A stretch of DNA of 64,000 nt from Urechidicola croceus (GTDB taxonomy: Bacteria > Bacteroidota > Bacteroidia > Flavobacteriales > Flavobacteriaceae), in contig NZ_CP017478.1 of NCBI RefSeq assembly GCF_001761325.1, positions 2,377,501 through 2,441,500 of the forward strand, given 5' to 3'. Within the stretch, counting starts at the first letter, position 1, and each line of letters starts with the position of its first letter. A program made the translations under genes and the position numbers. Below are positions 1-8,784 of the stretch, in pieces. The notes under the pieces were generated by a model. That model worked only from the letters and a program-made list of their open reading frames with translations, searched no databases and was not told where the DNA came from.

Positions 1-536
1 ATAATGTCATTCATCACCAATGTCTCATCTTGTGGAGATTTAAAACGAACAACATATTTATCACCATTTTCTATTCGTTTTTGAACTTCATCAGCAGTTA
101 AAACTAATGAATTTACCAAACGACCTTTTTCTCTATTGTGCCAATTGTAAATAAATGTTTTCCCTTTTTCTTCATGATCTTTTCTATGCGCATCTAATTG
201 CTCTGATGTATCAAAAGCGTAATAAGCATTACCAGAATCAAGTAATTCTTGAATATATTTTTTATAAATATGTTTACGTTCTGATTGACGATATGGTCCA
301 AATTTTTCATTTTTTCCAACTCCTTCATCAAATGGAATTTCTAACCAATTTAATGCATCTGTAATATATTGTTCTGCATTGGCAACATAACGAGTTTGAT
401 CAGTATCTTCAATGCGAAGTATGAATGTTCCGTTGTGTTTTTTGGCAAATAAATAGTTAAAAAGGGCAGTTCTTACACCACCAATATGTAATGGTCCTGT
501 TGGACTTGGAGCAAATCTTACTCTTACTTGTGTCAT
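1..536 (-). CDS. gltX: Glutamate--tRNA ligase, N-terminal part (runs off the window)
   Basis: This is the first ~178 residues of glutamyl-tRNA synthetase, which charges tRNA-Glu with glutamate in the cytoplasm. Translated from the ATG at 536, the protein begins MTQVRVRFAPSPTGPLHIGG, the class I synthetase signature with the HIGH-type motif (HIGG). It continues with RIEDTDQTR, the conserved glutamate/ATP-site stretch of GlxRS enzymes. The C-terminal KMSKS loop and anticodon-binding domain lie outside the window. It is divergent from the gene at 636, and a good -7 box (559-566) sits about 23 bases upstream. A GlnRS or non-discriminating GlxRS reading is possible, but bacterial GltX fits best. 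Confidence 0.95.
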   Translation of the reverse strand, partial: MTQVRVRFAPSPTGPLHIGGVRTALFNYLFAKKHNGTFILRIEDTDQTRYVANAEQYITDALNWLEIPFDEGVGKNEKFGPYRQSERKHIYKKYIQELLDSGNAYYAFDTSEQLDAHRKDHEEKGKTFIYNWHNREKGRLVNSLVLTADEVQKRIENGDKYVVRFKSPQDETLVMNDI

Positions 537-558
537 ATTATTTTGTTAAAATAAAGTG

Positions 559-566
559 CAAAGATA
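559..566 (-). promoter_or_regulatory. Bacteroidota -7 box for gltX
   Basis: On the minus strand this reads TATCTTTG, an exact match to the Bacteroidota -7 element TAnnTTTG, and it leaves a leader of roughly 17 bases before the gltX ATG. No clear -33 TTG at the usual distance was seen. Confidence 0.6.
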
Positions 567-635
567 CTATTACCTTGCAAAAATTGTATTTTTATGAGTT
601 ATTAAATTACTATTAATTCTAAATCAAAAATTAAA

Positions 636-1136
636 ATGAAAAGAATCTTGTTATTATGTGTGTTGACAATTATTTCAATTTCAACGTATGCTCAGTCTTA
701 TGAAGTGCCAAAAAATTATGTATTAGAGGCTGTTGAAGATTATGAACCCTATGAAGAAAAAATTATCGAAACAGTAGATTGGTTAATCAACACTTCAGTA
801 AATACTCAAGAAAACAAAAGAGCAGACGCGAAAACTTTTTTAATGAAATGGGTTATGGGAGCACCAAAAGTTAAGATTGTATTAAATACAGAAAACTCAG
901 ATTTTGGCAATCCAGAATATTTAATGATTTTTATTGGAGCTTGGGCAAAGGATAATATTTCTAAAAAAGAATATGACAATCCTGTAAATGGAAACCTTGC
1001 TGGAATTAATGGAGTGATAGAATTTTATAGTAAGAATAAGAGTACGCTTGGTAAAAATAAAAAAATTGAGAAATTAATAAAACTTAAGACGAAAGGTAAA
1101 TTGGTTGATTATATCAAGGATAAAATGTTAGTATAA
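636..1136 (+). CDS. Hypothetical secreted protein
   Basis: I do not recognise this 166-residue protein. It starts with a typical signal peptide (MKRILLLCVLTIISISTYAQ, cleavage likely after AQ), so it should be exported to the periplasm or beyond. The mature part is lysine- and glutamate-rich, with no cysteine cluster or lipobox and no catalytic motif I can name. Its stop codon overlaps the start of the next gene (TAATG), which suggests translational coupling with the zinc-ribbon membrane protein at 1136. Confidence 0.75.
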   Translation: MKRILLLCVLTIISISTYAQSYEVPKNYVLEAVEDYEPYEEKIIETVDWLINTSVNTQENKRADAKTFLMKWVMGAPKVKIVLNTENSDFGNPEYLMIFIGAWAKDNISKKEYDNPVNGNLAGINGVIEFYSKNKSTLGKNKKIEKLIKLKTKGKLVDYIKDKMLV

Positions 1137-1501
1137 TGAAATTATTTACAAAATGTAAAAATTGTTCTAAGGAGATTTCATTTTATAGTTTTTGTGAAAC
1201 AAAAACAGAATTAATAATGGAAAAAGGAGATAAATTAGAACTATTTTGTAATAATAATTGTTTAGAGTCAAATTTTTATGATACAAATAATATATACGCA
1301 AAAAGATCTATAAGAACAGAAATTATAGGTTTAATATTCTTTTTGATTGGTACACCATTATTGGTATATACAGGTTATAAAGTTTTAGATTTTGATTTAG
1401 GAGCAGCGTATTTGGCATCTTTATTATTAGTTCCAGGAATTATTTACATTCTATTTAAAAGGCAAGATGAAAATAGAGTTAGAACATTTAATCGAGGTTG
1501 A
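1136..1501 (+). CDS. Small membrane protein with N-terminal cysteine pairs
   Basis: This 121-residue protein is unknown to me. The N-terminal half has two cysteine pairs (CKNC near residue 7 and CNNNC near residue 38), spaced as in a zinc ribbon. The C-terminal half has two hydrophobic segments (about residues 62-82 and 88-107) that should span the inner membrane. Its ATG overlaps the previous stop by one base, and only three bases separate it from the DUF4175 gene, so the three genes are probably one transcript. Function cannot be assigned; metal binding is inferred from the cysteine spacing only. Confidence 0.7.
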   Translation: MKLFTKCKNCSKEISFYSFCETKTELIMEKGDKLELFCNNNCLESNFYDTNNIYAKRSIRTEIIGLIFFLIGTPLLVYTGYKVLDFDLGAAYLASLLLVPGIIYILFKRQDENRVRTFNRG

Positions 1502-1504
1502 TAA

Positions 1505-4500
1505 TTGAATAATTTTAAAAACATACAATCCAAATTACAAGAGTTTGTTAAAAAATATTACACCAACGAACTCATAAAAGGACTTATTTTATTTAGTTCC
1601 TTTGGATTATTGTACTTCATTTTCACGTTATTTGTTGAGCATTTTTTATGGTTAAAACCAACAGCAAGAACTATTTTATTTTGGTTATTCGTTCTTGTTG
1701 AAGTTGGACTTTTAGTCAAATACATTCTTATTCCAATTGCAAAATTGTTTGGTTTGCAAAAAGGAATATCACTTGAAGATGCATCAAAGATTATTGGTAG
1801 TCATTTTAACGAAGTTGATGACAAACTATTAAATATTTTACAACTAAATAAAGAATCTGATCAATCAGAATTATTATTGGCAAGTATTGAGCAAAAATCT
1901 CAAAGTTTACAACCAATTCCATTTAAAAAGGCAATCAATTTTTCAAATAATAGTAAGTATTTAAAGTATTTGGCAATTCCTGTAATTATTTGGTTGATTA
2001 CATTGATATCAGGTAATACAAATATTTTTTCTGATAGTTACGATCGCGTAATTCATCATCAAATGGCTTATGAACCTCCTGCACCTTTTTCATTTAATTT
2101 ATTGAATGATAATTTGAAAGTGATTGAAGGAAAACCTTTAACTCTTTTTGTTGAAACACAAGGAAAAGTAGTTCCTGAAGATGCAAAAATTAATTTTTTA
2201 GATCAAGAATATTATCTTCAGAGTAGAGGTGTTGGAAATTTTGAATATACATTTTCATCTGTTCAAAAACCAGTTCAATTTTATTTGGAGGCAAATGGAG
2301 TAACTTCAAAACCATATACAATTGATGTAATTGAAACGCCATCAATTACAGGTCTTCAATTATTTTTAGATTATCCTACTTATACTAAAAAAAGTGAGGA
2401 AACAATTAAAAATACTGGTAATGCTGTTGTTCCTCAAGGAACTAGAATTACTTGGAAAGTTGATTCTAAAAATACAGAAAGTGTTTCTTTTTTAACTACT
2501 AGCGATGCGATTTTTGAATTAAAAAATGAAAACACATTTGAATATAAGAAAAGAATTAATGAAAGTTTAGAATATCAAATATCTACATCAAACAGTAATT
2601 TGATGAATTATGAAACGTTGGATTTTGCTATTCAAGTTGTGAAAGATGAATATCCAAAAATTAATGTTAAATCTGATATTGATTCTATTTCAAGAGGACC
2701 AATTCAATTTGCAGGACAATTGAGTGATGATTATGGTTTAAAAACTTTGAATTTGGTCTATTATGATATCAACGCTAAGAATTTAAAGAAGAATCATCCA
2801 TTAAAAATAAACAAGTCAACCTTTGAAGAGTTCTATTATATTTTTCCTGAAGGAATAAATTTACAAGACGGAATTGAATACGAAATGTATTTTGAAGTAT
2901 CAGACAATGATGCTGTAAACGGAAATAAAAAATCGAAAAGTAATACGTTTAGTTATTACAAAAAAACGGAAAAAGAACTCAAAGATCAGTTGTTAGAAGA
3001 ACAACAAAATTCCATTTCTGATTTAGAAAAATCTCTTGAGAAATCGAAAGAAGTAAAAGACGAGTTTAAAAAAATGCAAGAATCACTTCAGAATAAATCT
3101 GAAATGAATTGGAATGACCAGAAGAAATTAGAAACGTTTATTCAGCGCCAACAACAATATGAAAAGATGATGGAGCGCCAAACAGAACAAATTCAACAAA
3201 ATTTAGAAGAACAACCAACACAACAAAATGAATCTTTAGAAGAACGTAAAGAAGAAATTCAAAAGAGATTAGAGGAAGCAAAAGATATTGCAAAGCAAGA
3301 AAAATTATTAGATGAATTAAAAAAGTTAGCCGAAAAATTAAACAGAGAAGAACTGACTGAAAAACTAAAAAAACTGACTGAAGAGAATAAACAAAATGAA
3401 AAAAGTTTAGAGCGGATTTTGGAATTAACTAAACGTTTTTATGTTGAGCAAAAAGCAAATCAGATAAAAGAGAAGTTAGACGAGTTGGCAAAAAAACAAG
3501 AAGAACTGGCTGACAGTGAAGAAAATTCTGCTGAGAAACAAAAAGAATTAAATGAAGAGTTTGATAAAATTCAAGAGGAAATAGATCAGTTAGAAAAGGA
3601 TAATCAGGATTTAAAAAGGCCAATGAAATTACCAAAGACCGATACTGAAGAAAAAGGTGTAGAAGAGGAACAACAAGAAGCAACAGATAAACTAGAAGAA
3701 GGAGAACAGAATGATGGAGATAATGATAACGAAAACCAAAAAGAAGGTCAGAAATCAGCAAGTAAAAATCAAAAATCAGCCGCTCAAAAAATGAAAAAAA
3801 TGAGTGGCAAAATGTCTGACGCGATGATGGAAATGAGTGGAGGAGAAAGTATGGATGAAGATATTGAAGCCCTTCGTGCAATTTTGGAAAACTTATTGGA
3901 GTTTTCATTTCAACAAGAAGATTTAATGGAAGAATTTTCTGAAATAGATAATGCCCATCCAGATTTTGCTAATAAATTAAAACAGCAACATGTTTTAAAA
4001 GAATATTTTGAACATATAGATGACAGTTTATATACACTTTCTATGCGTCAGCCAAAAATTAGTTCTGAGATATTTAAAGACCTTTCAGATGCACATTATC
4101 ATTTAGATGAATCACTAACTCATTTTGCAGACAATCAGTTCAATACAGGTGTGTCTGATCAACAATTTGTAATGACTGCGACGAATAATTTAGCATATTT
4201 ATTGAGTAATATTTTAAACAGTATGCAAAATGCTTCACCATCAATGGGTAAAGGAAAAGGTAAATCCTTTAGTTTACCTGATATCATTCAGAAGCAAGGA
4301 GAAATGATTGAGAAAATGCAACAAGGATTGAAACCAGGAGAAAAGCCCGGAGAAAAAGGTGATGGTAAAGAAGGTGAAAATGGACAGCAAAATGGACAGC
4401 AATCTGGTGATGGAGAAGGAGAGGGAATGAACGGTGAATTATATGAGTTATATAAGCAGCAAGCAGAAATGCGTCAAATGCTTAATGACGCTTTAGGTGA

Positions 4501-4852
4501 TAAAAAAGGTAAAGATGGAAATGGAATAGGAGAGAAAGCATTAAAGCAAATGGAGCAATTAGAACAAGATTTATTAGAAAAAGGTTTTACTAATGAAGTG
4601 CTTCAAAAAATGATGCAATTAAAACATGAATTGTTGAAATTGGAAGAAGCGGCTTATGAACAAGGTCAAGACGTAAAGCGAGAATCTAATACCAACGTGC
4701 AGTTATTCGAAAAAAGAAACATTAAAGATATAGACCGTAAAAAATTATGGTTCAATCAAAATGAAATTTTAAACAGACAATCATTACCTTTGCAGACTAT
4801 TTATAAAAAGAAAGTACAAGAATATTTTAGAACTAATGATAGTATTCAATAA
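1505..4852 (+). CDS. DUF4175-family large membrane protein
   Basis: This 1115-residue protein matches the DUF4175 family as I remember it from Flavobacteria, where it also lies before ybeY and mnmG. Two membrane segments (about residues 24-48 and 58-80) and a third (about 153-170) anchor it. A beta-rich, Ig-like region then faces the periplasm to about residue 480. The rest is a very long charged coiled coil rich in Glu, Lys and Gln (about 485-770), followed by a low-complexity Gly/Gln/Asp stretch near residues 940-985. The start is a TTG three bases after the previous stop; the next methionine is near residue 180 and would remove the membrane anchors, so TTG is preferred. The 3' end overlaps ybeY by 17 bases. 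The biochemical role is unknown. Confidence 0.85.
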   Translation: MNNFKNIQSKLQEFVKKYYTNELIKGLILFSSFGLLYFIFTLFVEHFLWLKPTARTILFWLFVLVEVGLLVKYILIPIAKLFGLQKGISLEDASKIIGSHFNEVDDKLLNILQLNKESDQSELLLASIEQKSQSLQPIPFKKAINFSNNSKYLKYLAIPVIIWLITLISGNTNIFSDSYDRVIHHQMAYEPPAPFSFNLLNDNLKVIEGKPLTLFVETQGKVVPEDAKINFLDQEYYLQSRGVGNFEYTFSSVQKPVQFYLEANGVTSKPYTIDVIETPSITGLQLFLDYPTYTKKSEETIKNTGNAVVPQGTRITWKVDSKNTESVSFLTTSDAIFELKNENTFEYKKRINESLEYQISTSNSNLMNYETLDFAIQVVKDEYPKINVKSDIDSISRGPIQFAGQLSDDYGLKTLNLVYYDINAKNLKKNHPLKINKSTFEEFYYIFPEGINLQDGIEYEMYFEVSDNDAVNGNKKSKSNTFSYYKKTEKELKDQLLEEQQNSISDLEKSLEKSKEVKDEFKKMQESLQNKSEMNWNDQKKLETFIQRQQQYEKMMERQTEQIQQNLEEQPTQQNESLEERKEEIQKRLEEAKDIAKQEKLLDELKKLAEKLNREELTEKLKKLTEENKQNEKSLERILELTKRFYVEQKANQIKEKLDELAKKQEELADSEENSAEKQKELNEEFDKIQEEIDQLEKDNQDLKRPMKLPKTDTEEKGVEEEQQEATDKLEEGEQNDGDNDNENQKEGQKSASKNQKSAAQKMKKMSGKMSDAMMEMSGGESMDEDIEALRAILENLLEFSFQQEDLMEEFSEIDNAHPDFANKLKQQHVLKEYFEHIDDSLYTLSMRQPKISSEIFKDLSDAHYHLDESLTHFADNQFNTGVSDQQFVMTATNNLAYLLSNILNSMQNASPSMGKGKGKSFSLPDIIQKQGEMIEKMQQGLKPGEKPGEKGDGKEGENGQQNGQQSGDGEGEGMNGELYELYKQQAEMRQMLNDALGDKKGKDGNGIGEKALKQMEQLEQDLLEKGFTNEVLQKMMQLKHELLKLEEAAYEQGQDVKRESNTNVQLFEKRNIKDIDRKKLWFNQNEILNRQSLPLQTIYKKKVQEYFRTNDSIQ

Positions 4853-5249
4853 CGAAATAGAATTTGAATTAGATAATCCTGAAGTAATTACAACATGGAT
4901 TTCACAATCCATTGAAAATGAAGGTTTTGAAGAAGGAGAAATTAATTATATTTTTTGTTCTGATGAATATCTGCTTGAAAAAAACGTTAAGTTCTTGAAA
5001 CACAATACGTTAACTGATATTATTAGCTTTGATTATTCTATGGGAAAGTTAGTATCAGGTGATATTTTTATATCTATTGATAGAGTAATAGATAATGCTA
5101 AAACGTTTGATGTATCTTTTAACGATGAATTAAATCGCGTTATGATTCATGGCATTTTACATTATTGTGGATATAAAGATAAAACAGATGATGAGAAAAT
5201 GTTAATGTGTTCAAAAGAAGATTATTATCTATCTTTGCGAAAATTTTAA
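4836..5249 (+). CDS. ybeY: Endoribonuclease YbeY (rRNA maturation)
   Basis: YbeY is a single-strand endoribonuclease involved in 16S rRNA 3' processing and ribosome quality control. The 137-residue length is a little short of, but near, the family norm. The metal-binding signature is visible as HGILHYCGYKDKTD: the first two histidines are present, but the third, usually in GYDH, is replaced by Asp (GYKD). I recall this as usual for flavobacterial YbeY. The gene overlaps the DUF4175 gene by 17 bases and precedes mnmG, so two RNA-modifying or RNA-processing enzymes are adjacent. The ATG start fits the family N-terminus. Confidence 0.93.
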   Translation: MIVFNNEIEFELDNPEVITTWISQSIENEGFEEGEINYIFCSDEYLLEKNVKFLKHNTLTDIISFDYSMGKLVSGDIFISIDRVIDNAKTFDVSFNDELNRVMIHGILHYCGYKDKTDDEKMLMCSKEDYYLSLRKF

Positions 5250-5255
5250 ACAAAT

Positions 5256-5271
5256 AGTTCCACGTGGAACA
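5256..5271. promoter_or_regulatory. parS-like site upstream of mnmG
   Basis: The sequence AGTTCCACGTGGAACA contains a perfect 14-bp palindrome (5257-5270) and matches the bacterial parS consensus TGTTNCACGTGNAACA at 15 of 16 positions. It occupies the short ybeY-mnmG gap. parS is the binding and nucleation site of ParB, normally close to the replication origin. Confidence 0.8.
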
Positions 5272-5276
5272 TTGAT

Positions 5277-7154
5277 ATGAGTATTTATACAACAAAATAT
5301 GATATAATTGTAGTTGGTGGTGGCCATGCAGGAAGTGAAGCTGCAGCTGCAGCAGCAAATCTTGGTGCACACACATTACTTATTACAATGAGTTTACAAA
5401 ACATTGCTCAAATGAGTTGTAATCCTGCTATGGGAGGAATTGCAAAAGGGCAAATTGTAAGAGAGATTGATGCGCTTGGAGGATATAGTGGAATTGTAAC
5501 TGACAAGACCGCTATTCAATTTAAGATGTTGAATAAATCTAAAGGACCTGCAATGTGGAGTCCAAGAGCACAAAGTGATAGAATGCGTTTTGCTGAAGAA
5601 TGGAGAAACACGTTAGAGCAAATAGAAAAGTTAGACATGTTTCAGGATTCTGTGAATGGACTTTTGTTTGATGGAAATAAAATTGTAGGAGTAAAAACCG
5701 CACTTGGTATAGAGATTAAAGCAAAGACTGTTATTGTTACAGCAGGAACTTTTTTAAATGGATTAATTCATATTGGTGATAAAACTTTTGGAGGAGGTAG
5801 AGCAGGTGAAAGAGCCTCTACTGGAATTACAGAAGACTTAGTAGAAAAAGGTTTTGAATCGGGTAGAATGAAAACAGGAACACCTCCAAGAGTTGATGCT
5901 AGATCATTAGATTTTTCTCAAATGATTGAACAACCTGGTGATGAAAATCCTGAGAAGTTTTCATATTTAAAAGAAATAAAACCTTTACTTGAACAGCGTT
6001 CATGTTATATGACTTATACTTCTCCTGAAGTACATGAATTGTTACGTGAAGGATTTGATCGTTCGCCAATGTTTAATGGTAGAATAAAAAGTACTGGCCC
6101 AAGATATTGTCCGTCTGTAGAGGATAAAGTTAATCGTTTTGCGTCAAAAGATAGACATCAAATTTTTGTTGAACCAGAAGGTTGGAATACAACAGAAATT
6201 TATGTGAATGGTTTTTCTACATCTCTACCAGATGATGTTCAAGACAGAGCATTGCGTAAATGTGCTGGATTTGAAAACGTGAAATTCTTACGTTATGGAT
6301 ATGCTATTGAATATGATTATTTTCCGCCAACACAATTGCGACATACCTTAGAAACAAAACTAATTGATAACTTATATTTTGCAGGTCAAATTAATGGAAC
6401 AACTGGTTATGAAGAGGCAGCATCTCAAGGTTTAATGGCTGGAATTAATGCCGCTTTAAAAGTTCAAAATAAAGAGCCTTTTATCTTAAAAAGAGACGAA
6501 GCATATATAGGCGTTTTAATTGATGATTTAATTACGAAAGGTACAGAAGAGCCATATCGTATGTTTACTTCTCGTGCAGAATATAGAACTTTATTACGTC
6601 AAGATAATGCTGATTTAAGATTAACTCCTAAAGGTTTTAAACTAGGTTTAGCAAGTCAAGAGCGTTTAGATAGGGTTTTAGAGAAGCAAGAAAAAACAGA
6701 TTTGTTTGTTAAGTTTTTAAAAGATACAAGTGTAAAGACTGAAGAAATAAATCCTATTTTAGAAGCTAATGGAACTGCTATTATTCCGCAACCAATGAAG
6801 TTGTTTAAGATTGCTGCAAGACCACAAATTAACTTTGATGATTTGCGTAATTTAGAAAAAATATCAACTTTCATAAAAGAGAATAATATTGATCAAGAAA
6901 TCATTGAGCAAGCAGAAATTCATGTAAAATATTCTGGTTATATAGCAAAGGAAAAGAATAATGCTGATAAATTAAATCGTTTAGAAAATGTAAAAATTCC
7001 TTCTGATTTTGATTATGAGAAATTGAAATCAGTATCGATAGAAGCTAAACAAAAATTGACCAAAATTCAACCAGCAACTATTGCACAGGCAAGTCGAATT
7101 AGTGGAGTTTCTCCAAGTGATGTTTCAGTCTTATTAGTGTATATGGGTCGTTAA
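5277..7154 (+). CDS. mnmG: tRNA uridine-5-carboxymethylaminomethyl synthesis enzyme MnmG
   Basis: MnmG (GidA) works with MnmE to install the cmnm5 group on the wobble uridine of certain tRNAs, using FAD, NADH and methylene-tetrahydrofolate. At 625 residues it has the standard full length. The N-terminal FAD-binding Rossmann motif is clear (VVGGGHAGSEAA, about residues 12-23), followed by the family signature MSCNPAMGGIAKGQIVREID with its conserved cysteine. The C-terminal helical domain that contacts MnmE and tRNA is complete and ends in SVLLVYMGR. The gene is bracketed by parS-like sites on both sides, one in the upstream gap and one directly after the stop codon. In many bacteria gidA lies near the origin, which agrees with these sites. 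Confidence 0.97.
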   Translation: MSIYTTKYDIIVVGGGHAGSEAAAAAANLGAHTLLITMSLQNIAQMSCNPAMGGIAKGQIVREIDALGGYSGIVTDKTAIQFKMLNKSKGPAMWSPRAQSDRMRFAEEWRNTLEQIEKLDMFQDSVNGLLFDGNKIVGVKTALGIEIKAKTVIVTAGTFLNGLIHIGDKTFGGGRAGERASTGITEDLVEKGFESGRMKTGTPPRVDARSLDFSQMIEQPGDENPEKFSYLKEIKPLLEQRSCYMTYTSPEVHELLREGFDRSPMFNGRIKSTGPRYCPSVEDKVNRFASKDRHQIFVEPEGWNTTEIYVNGFSTSLPDDVQDRALRKCAGFENVKFLRYGYAIEYDYFPPTQLRHTLETKLIDNLYFAGQINGTTGYEEAASQGLMAGINAALKVQNKEPFILKRDEAYIGVLIDDLITKGTEEPYRMFTSRAEYRTLLRQDNADLRLTPKGFKLGLASQERLDRVLEKQEKTDLFVKFLKDTSVKTEEINPILEANGTAIIPQPMKLFKIAARPQINFDDLRNLEKISTFIKENNIDQEIIEQAEIHVKYSGYIAKEKNNADKLNRLENVKIPSDFDYEKLKSVSIEAKQKLTKIQPATIAQASRISGVSPSDVSVLLVYMGR

Positions 7155-7170
7155 TGTTTCACGTGGAACA
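7155..7170. promoter_or_regulatory. parS-like site directly after mnmG
   Basis: TGTTTCACGTGGAACA matches TGTTNCACGTGNAACA at all 16 positions and begins at the base after the mnmG stop codon. With the site at 5256-5271 it brackets mnmG. This is the best ParB-binding candidate in the window. Confidence 0.85.
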
Positions 7171-7183
7171 CTTAAATTAGTTT

Positions 7184-7654
7184 ATGAAAAAAAGCATTTC
7201 TTTTAAACAAGACAAGCCAGTTACTTCAATAATTATTGGTTTAATGTTAATTACTTTAGCTATTTTCTCATCAACAGTATTGTCACAATTTATAATTATG
7301 TCTTTGATAGGGGTATTACTTCTTGGATATAAATTTTCATATATAATTTCAGAAGATTTTAAAAATAAAAAAGTCTTTTCAATTTTTGGGATTCCCATTT
7401 TCAAATCAAAATTAGAATTAGATTTTCCAGAATACATTTCTTTGTTTGGTGCTAATTATTCAAAGAGGAATGATTGGGGGCCAGTCGCGGCAATAGGAAC
7501 AAATTCTAACGTAGATAAAATTGCAATTAAACTTTTTAAGGGTAATAAAAATGTGACTGTATTTAAATCAGAAAAATATGAAGTGTCAAAGAATTTGGCT
7601 GATGAATTGAGTGAAATGCTAAAAGTTGAATTAGTTGATAATGTTAAAAATTAA
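7184..7654 (+). CDS. Hypothetical two-helix membrane protein
   Basis: This 156-residue protein is not recognised. Two hydrophobic segments (about residues 14-32 and 35-52) form an N-terminal hairpin in the membrane. A soluble C-terminal domain follows, with alternating beta-like stretches (KVFSIFGIPIFKSKLELDF) and a short C-terminal helix; the layout resembles small PH-like membrane proteins, but that is only a structural impression. It begins 14 bases after the parS-like site and its 3' end overlaps the methyltransferase gene by 14 bases, so the two are probably co-expressed. Confidence 0.7.
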   Translation: MKKSISFKQDKPVTSIIIGLMLITLAIFSSTVLSQFIIMSLIGVLLLGYKFSYIISEDFKNKKVFSIFGIPIFKSKLELDFPEYISLFGANYSKRNDWGPVAAIGTNSNVDKIAIKLFKGNKNVTVFKSEKYEVSKNLADELSEMLKVELVDNVKN

Positions 7655-8528
7655 GTGTGTGAACAATTCAAATAAAAGCCTCAATAGCATATTTATTTCT
7701 ACAAAAGATTACTCTGTTTCAAAAGAATTATTTGATTTAATTCATGATGAAAAATTAGATTTACTCATTACTTCTCCAAAACCAAAGAATGAAGATTTAG
7801 GAAAGTATTATGAAAGCGAAAATTATATTTCACACACCGATTCTAAGAAATCATTATTTGATAGAGTCTACCAATTTGTAAAAAGTTATACTATTTCTAA
7901 AAAAGTAAAATTGATTAATTCTTTAGTTGAAGATAGTAATAAGTCAAAAAAACTTTTAGATATAGGATGTGGAACAGGAGATTTTTTAGTTGCAAGTAAA
8001 AATAATGGTTGGGAAGTTTATGGAGTTGAACCAAGTGAAAAAGCAAAAAAGATAGCAGAAGTAAAACTTAGTTCAAATATTAGTTCTAAAATTTCTGAAT
8101 TAACAATTGAAAAATATGATGTCATTACGATGTGGCATGTGTTAGAACATGTTCCGAACCTCATAGAATATATTTCTCAATTGAAGCAATTGTTAAAACC
8201 AAATGGAACTTTAATTGTAGCTGTGCCAAATTATAAATGTTACGATGCAAATTATTACGGTAAGTTTTGGGCGGCTTTTGATGTTCCAAGACATTTATGG
8301 CATTTTTCAAAAAAGTCAATTCAAGATCTTTTTGAAAAAGAAAATATGAAAGTTGTAAAAACTCTTCCAATGAAGTTTGATTCATATTATGTTTCTCTTT
8401 TAAGTGAAAAATATAAAACAGGAAAAACAAATCCAATCAAATCATTTTGGATAGGATTTAAATCAAATAGGTCTGCAAAGAAATCAGGAGAGTATTCTTC
8501 ACTTATTTATATGATTAAAAACAGTTAA
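7641..8528 (+). CDS. Class I SAM-dependent methyltransferase
   Basis: The 295-residue protein carries the S-adenosylmethionine-binding motif I (LDIGCGTGDF, about residues 107-116), the acidic end of strand beta2 (VYGVEPSEKA) and a post-I region containing MWHVLEHV, as in Methyltransf_23-type enzymes. The N-terminal ~75 residues contain LGKYYESENYISHTDS, a feature of the flavobacterial methyltransferases that follow mnmG. The target molecule cannot be deduced from sequence. A TTG lies two codons upstream, but the ATG at 7641 is preferred. It overlaps the membrane protein gene before it. Confidence 0.88.
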   Translation: MLKIKCVNNSNKSLNSIFISTKDYSVSKELFDLIHDEKLDLLITSPKPKNEDLGKYYESENYISHTDSKKSLFDRVYQFVKSYTISKKVKLINSLVEDSNKSKKLLDIGCGTGDFLVASKNNGWEVYGVEPSEKAKKIAEVKLSSNISSKISELTIEKYDVITMWHVLEHVPNLIEYISQLKQLLKPNGTLIVAVPNYKCYDANYYGKFWAAFDVPRHLWHFSKKSIQDLFEKENMKVVKTLPMKFDSYYVSLLSEKYKTGKTNPIKSFWIGFKSNRSAKKSGEYSSLIYMIKNS

Positions 8529-8784
8529 AATACATTTTAACCACATCTAGCGGGTAGTTAATTGTTTTAATGATTATTTACCTTTAAAAATTGTAAAAAG
8601 GTCTTAAACCGTCTAATTTTGACAATCTTTTAATAGTATTTTACTATTAAAAAATAATATGGTATAAATTTTAATTATATATCTTTTTATTTGAAAAATT
8701 ACACAAAAACAAAATAAGAATTCAACACTTAAAATTTATATCTTCGCAACCGAAAATTAAATAACAAATTAAAAATTTTATAAA
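8529..8784. other. Intergenic region with an AT-rich hairpin and a weak promoter
   Basis: No gene is visible. An 11-bp perfect inverted repeat (8628-8638 and 8642-8652, TTTTAATAGTA with a 3-base loop) could act as a weak transcription stop after the methyltransferase, although it is purely AT-rich. Closer to ompH, TATCTTCG at 8739-8746 matches the Bacteroidota -7 box at 7 of 8 positions and is the likeliest promoter of the OmpH gene. Confidence 0.45.

Noticed and set aside
3429-3908. A 159-residue reading frame antisense to the DUF4175 gene
   Set aside because: It mirrors the Glu/Lys/Gln-rich coiled-coil codons on the other strand and yields a Leu/Phe/His-rich sequence with no family features.
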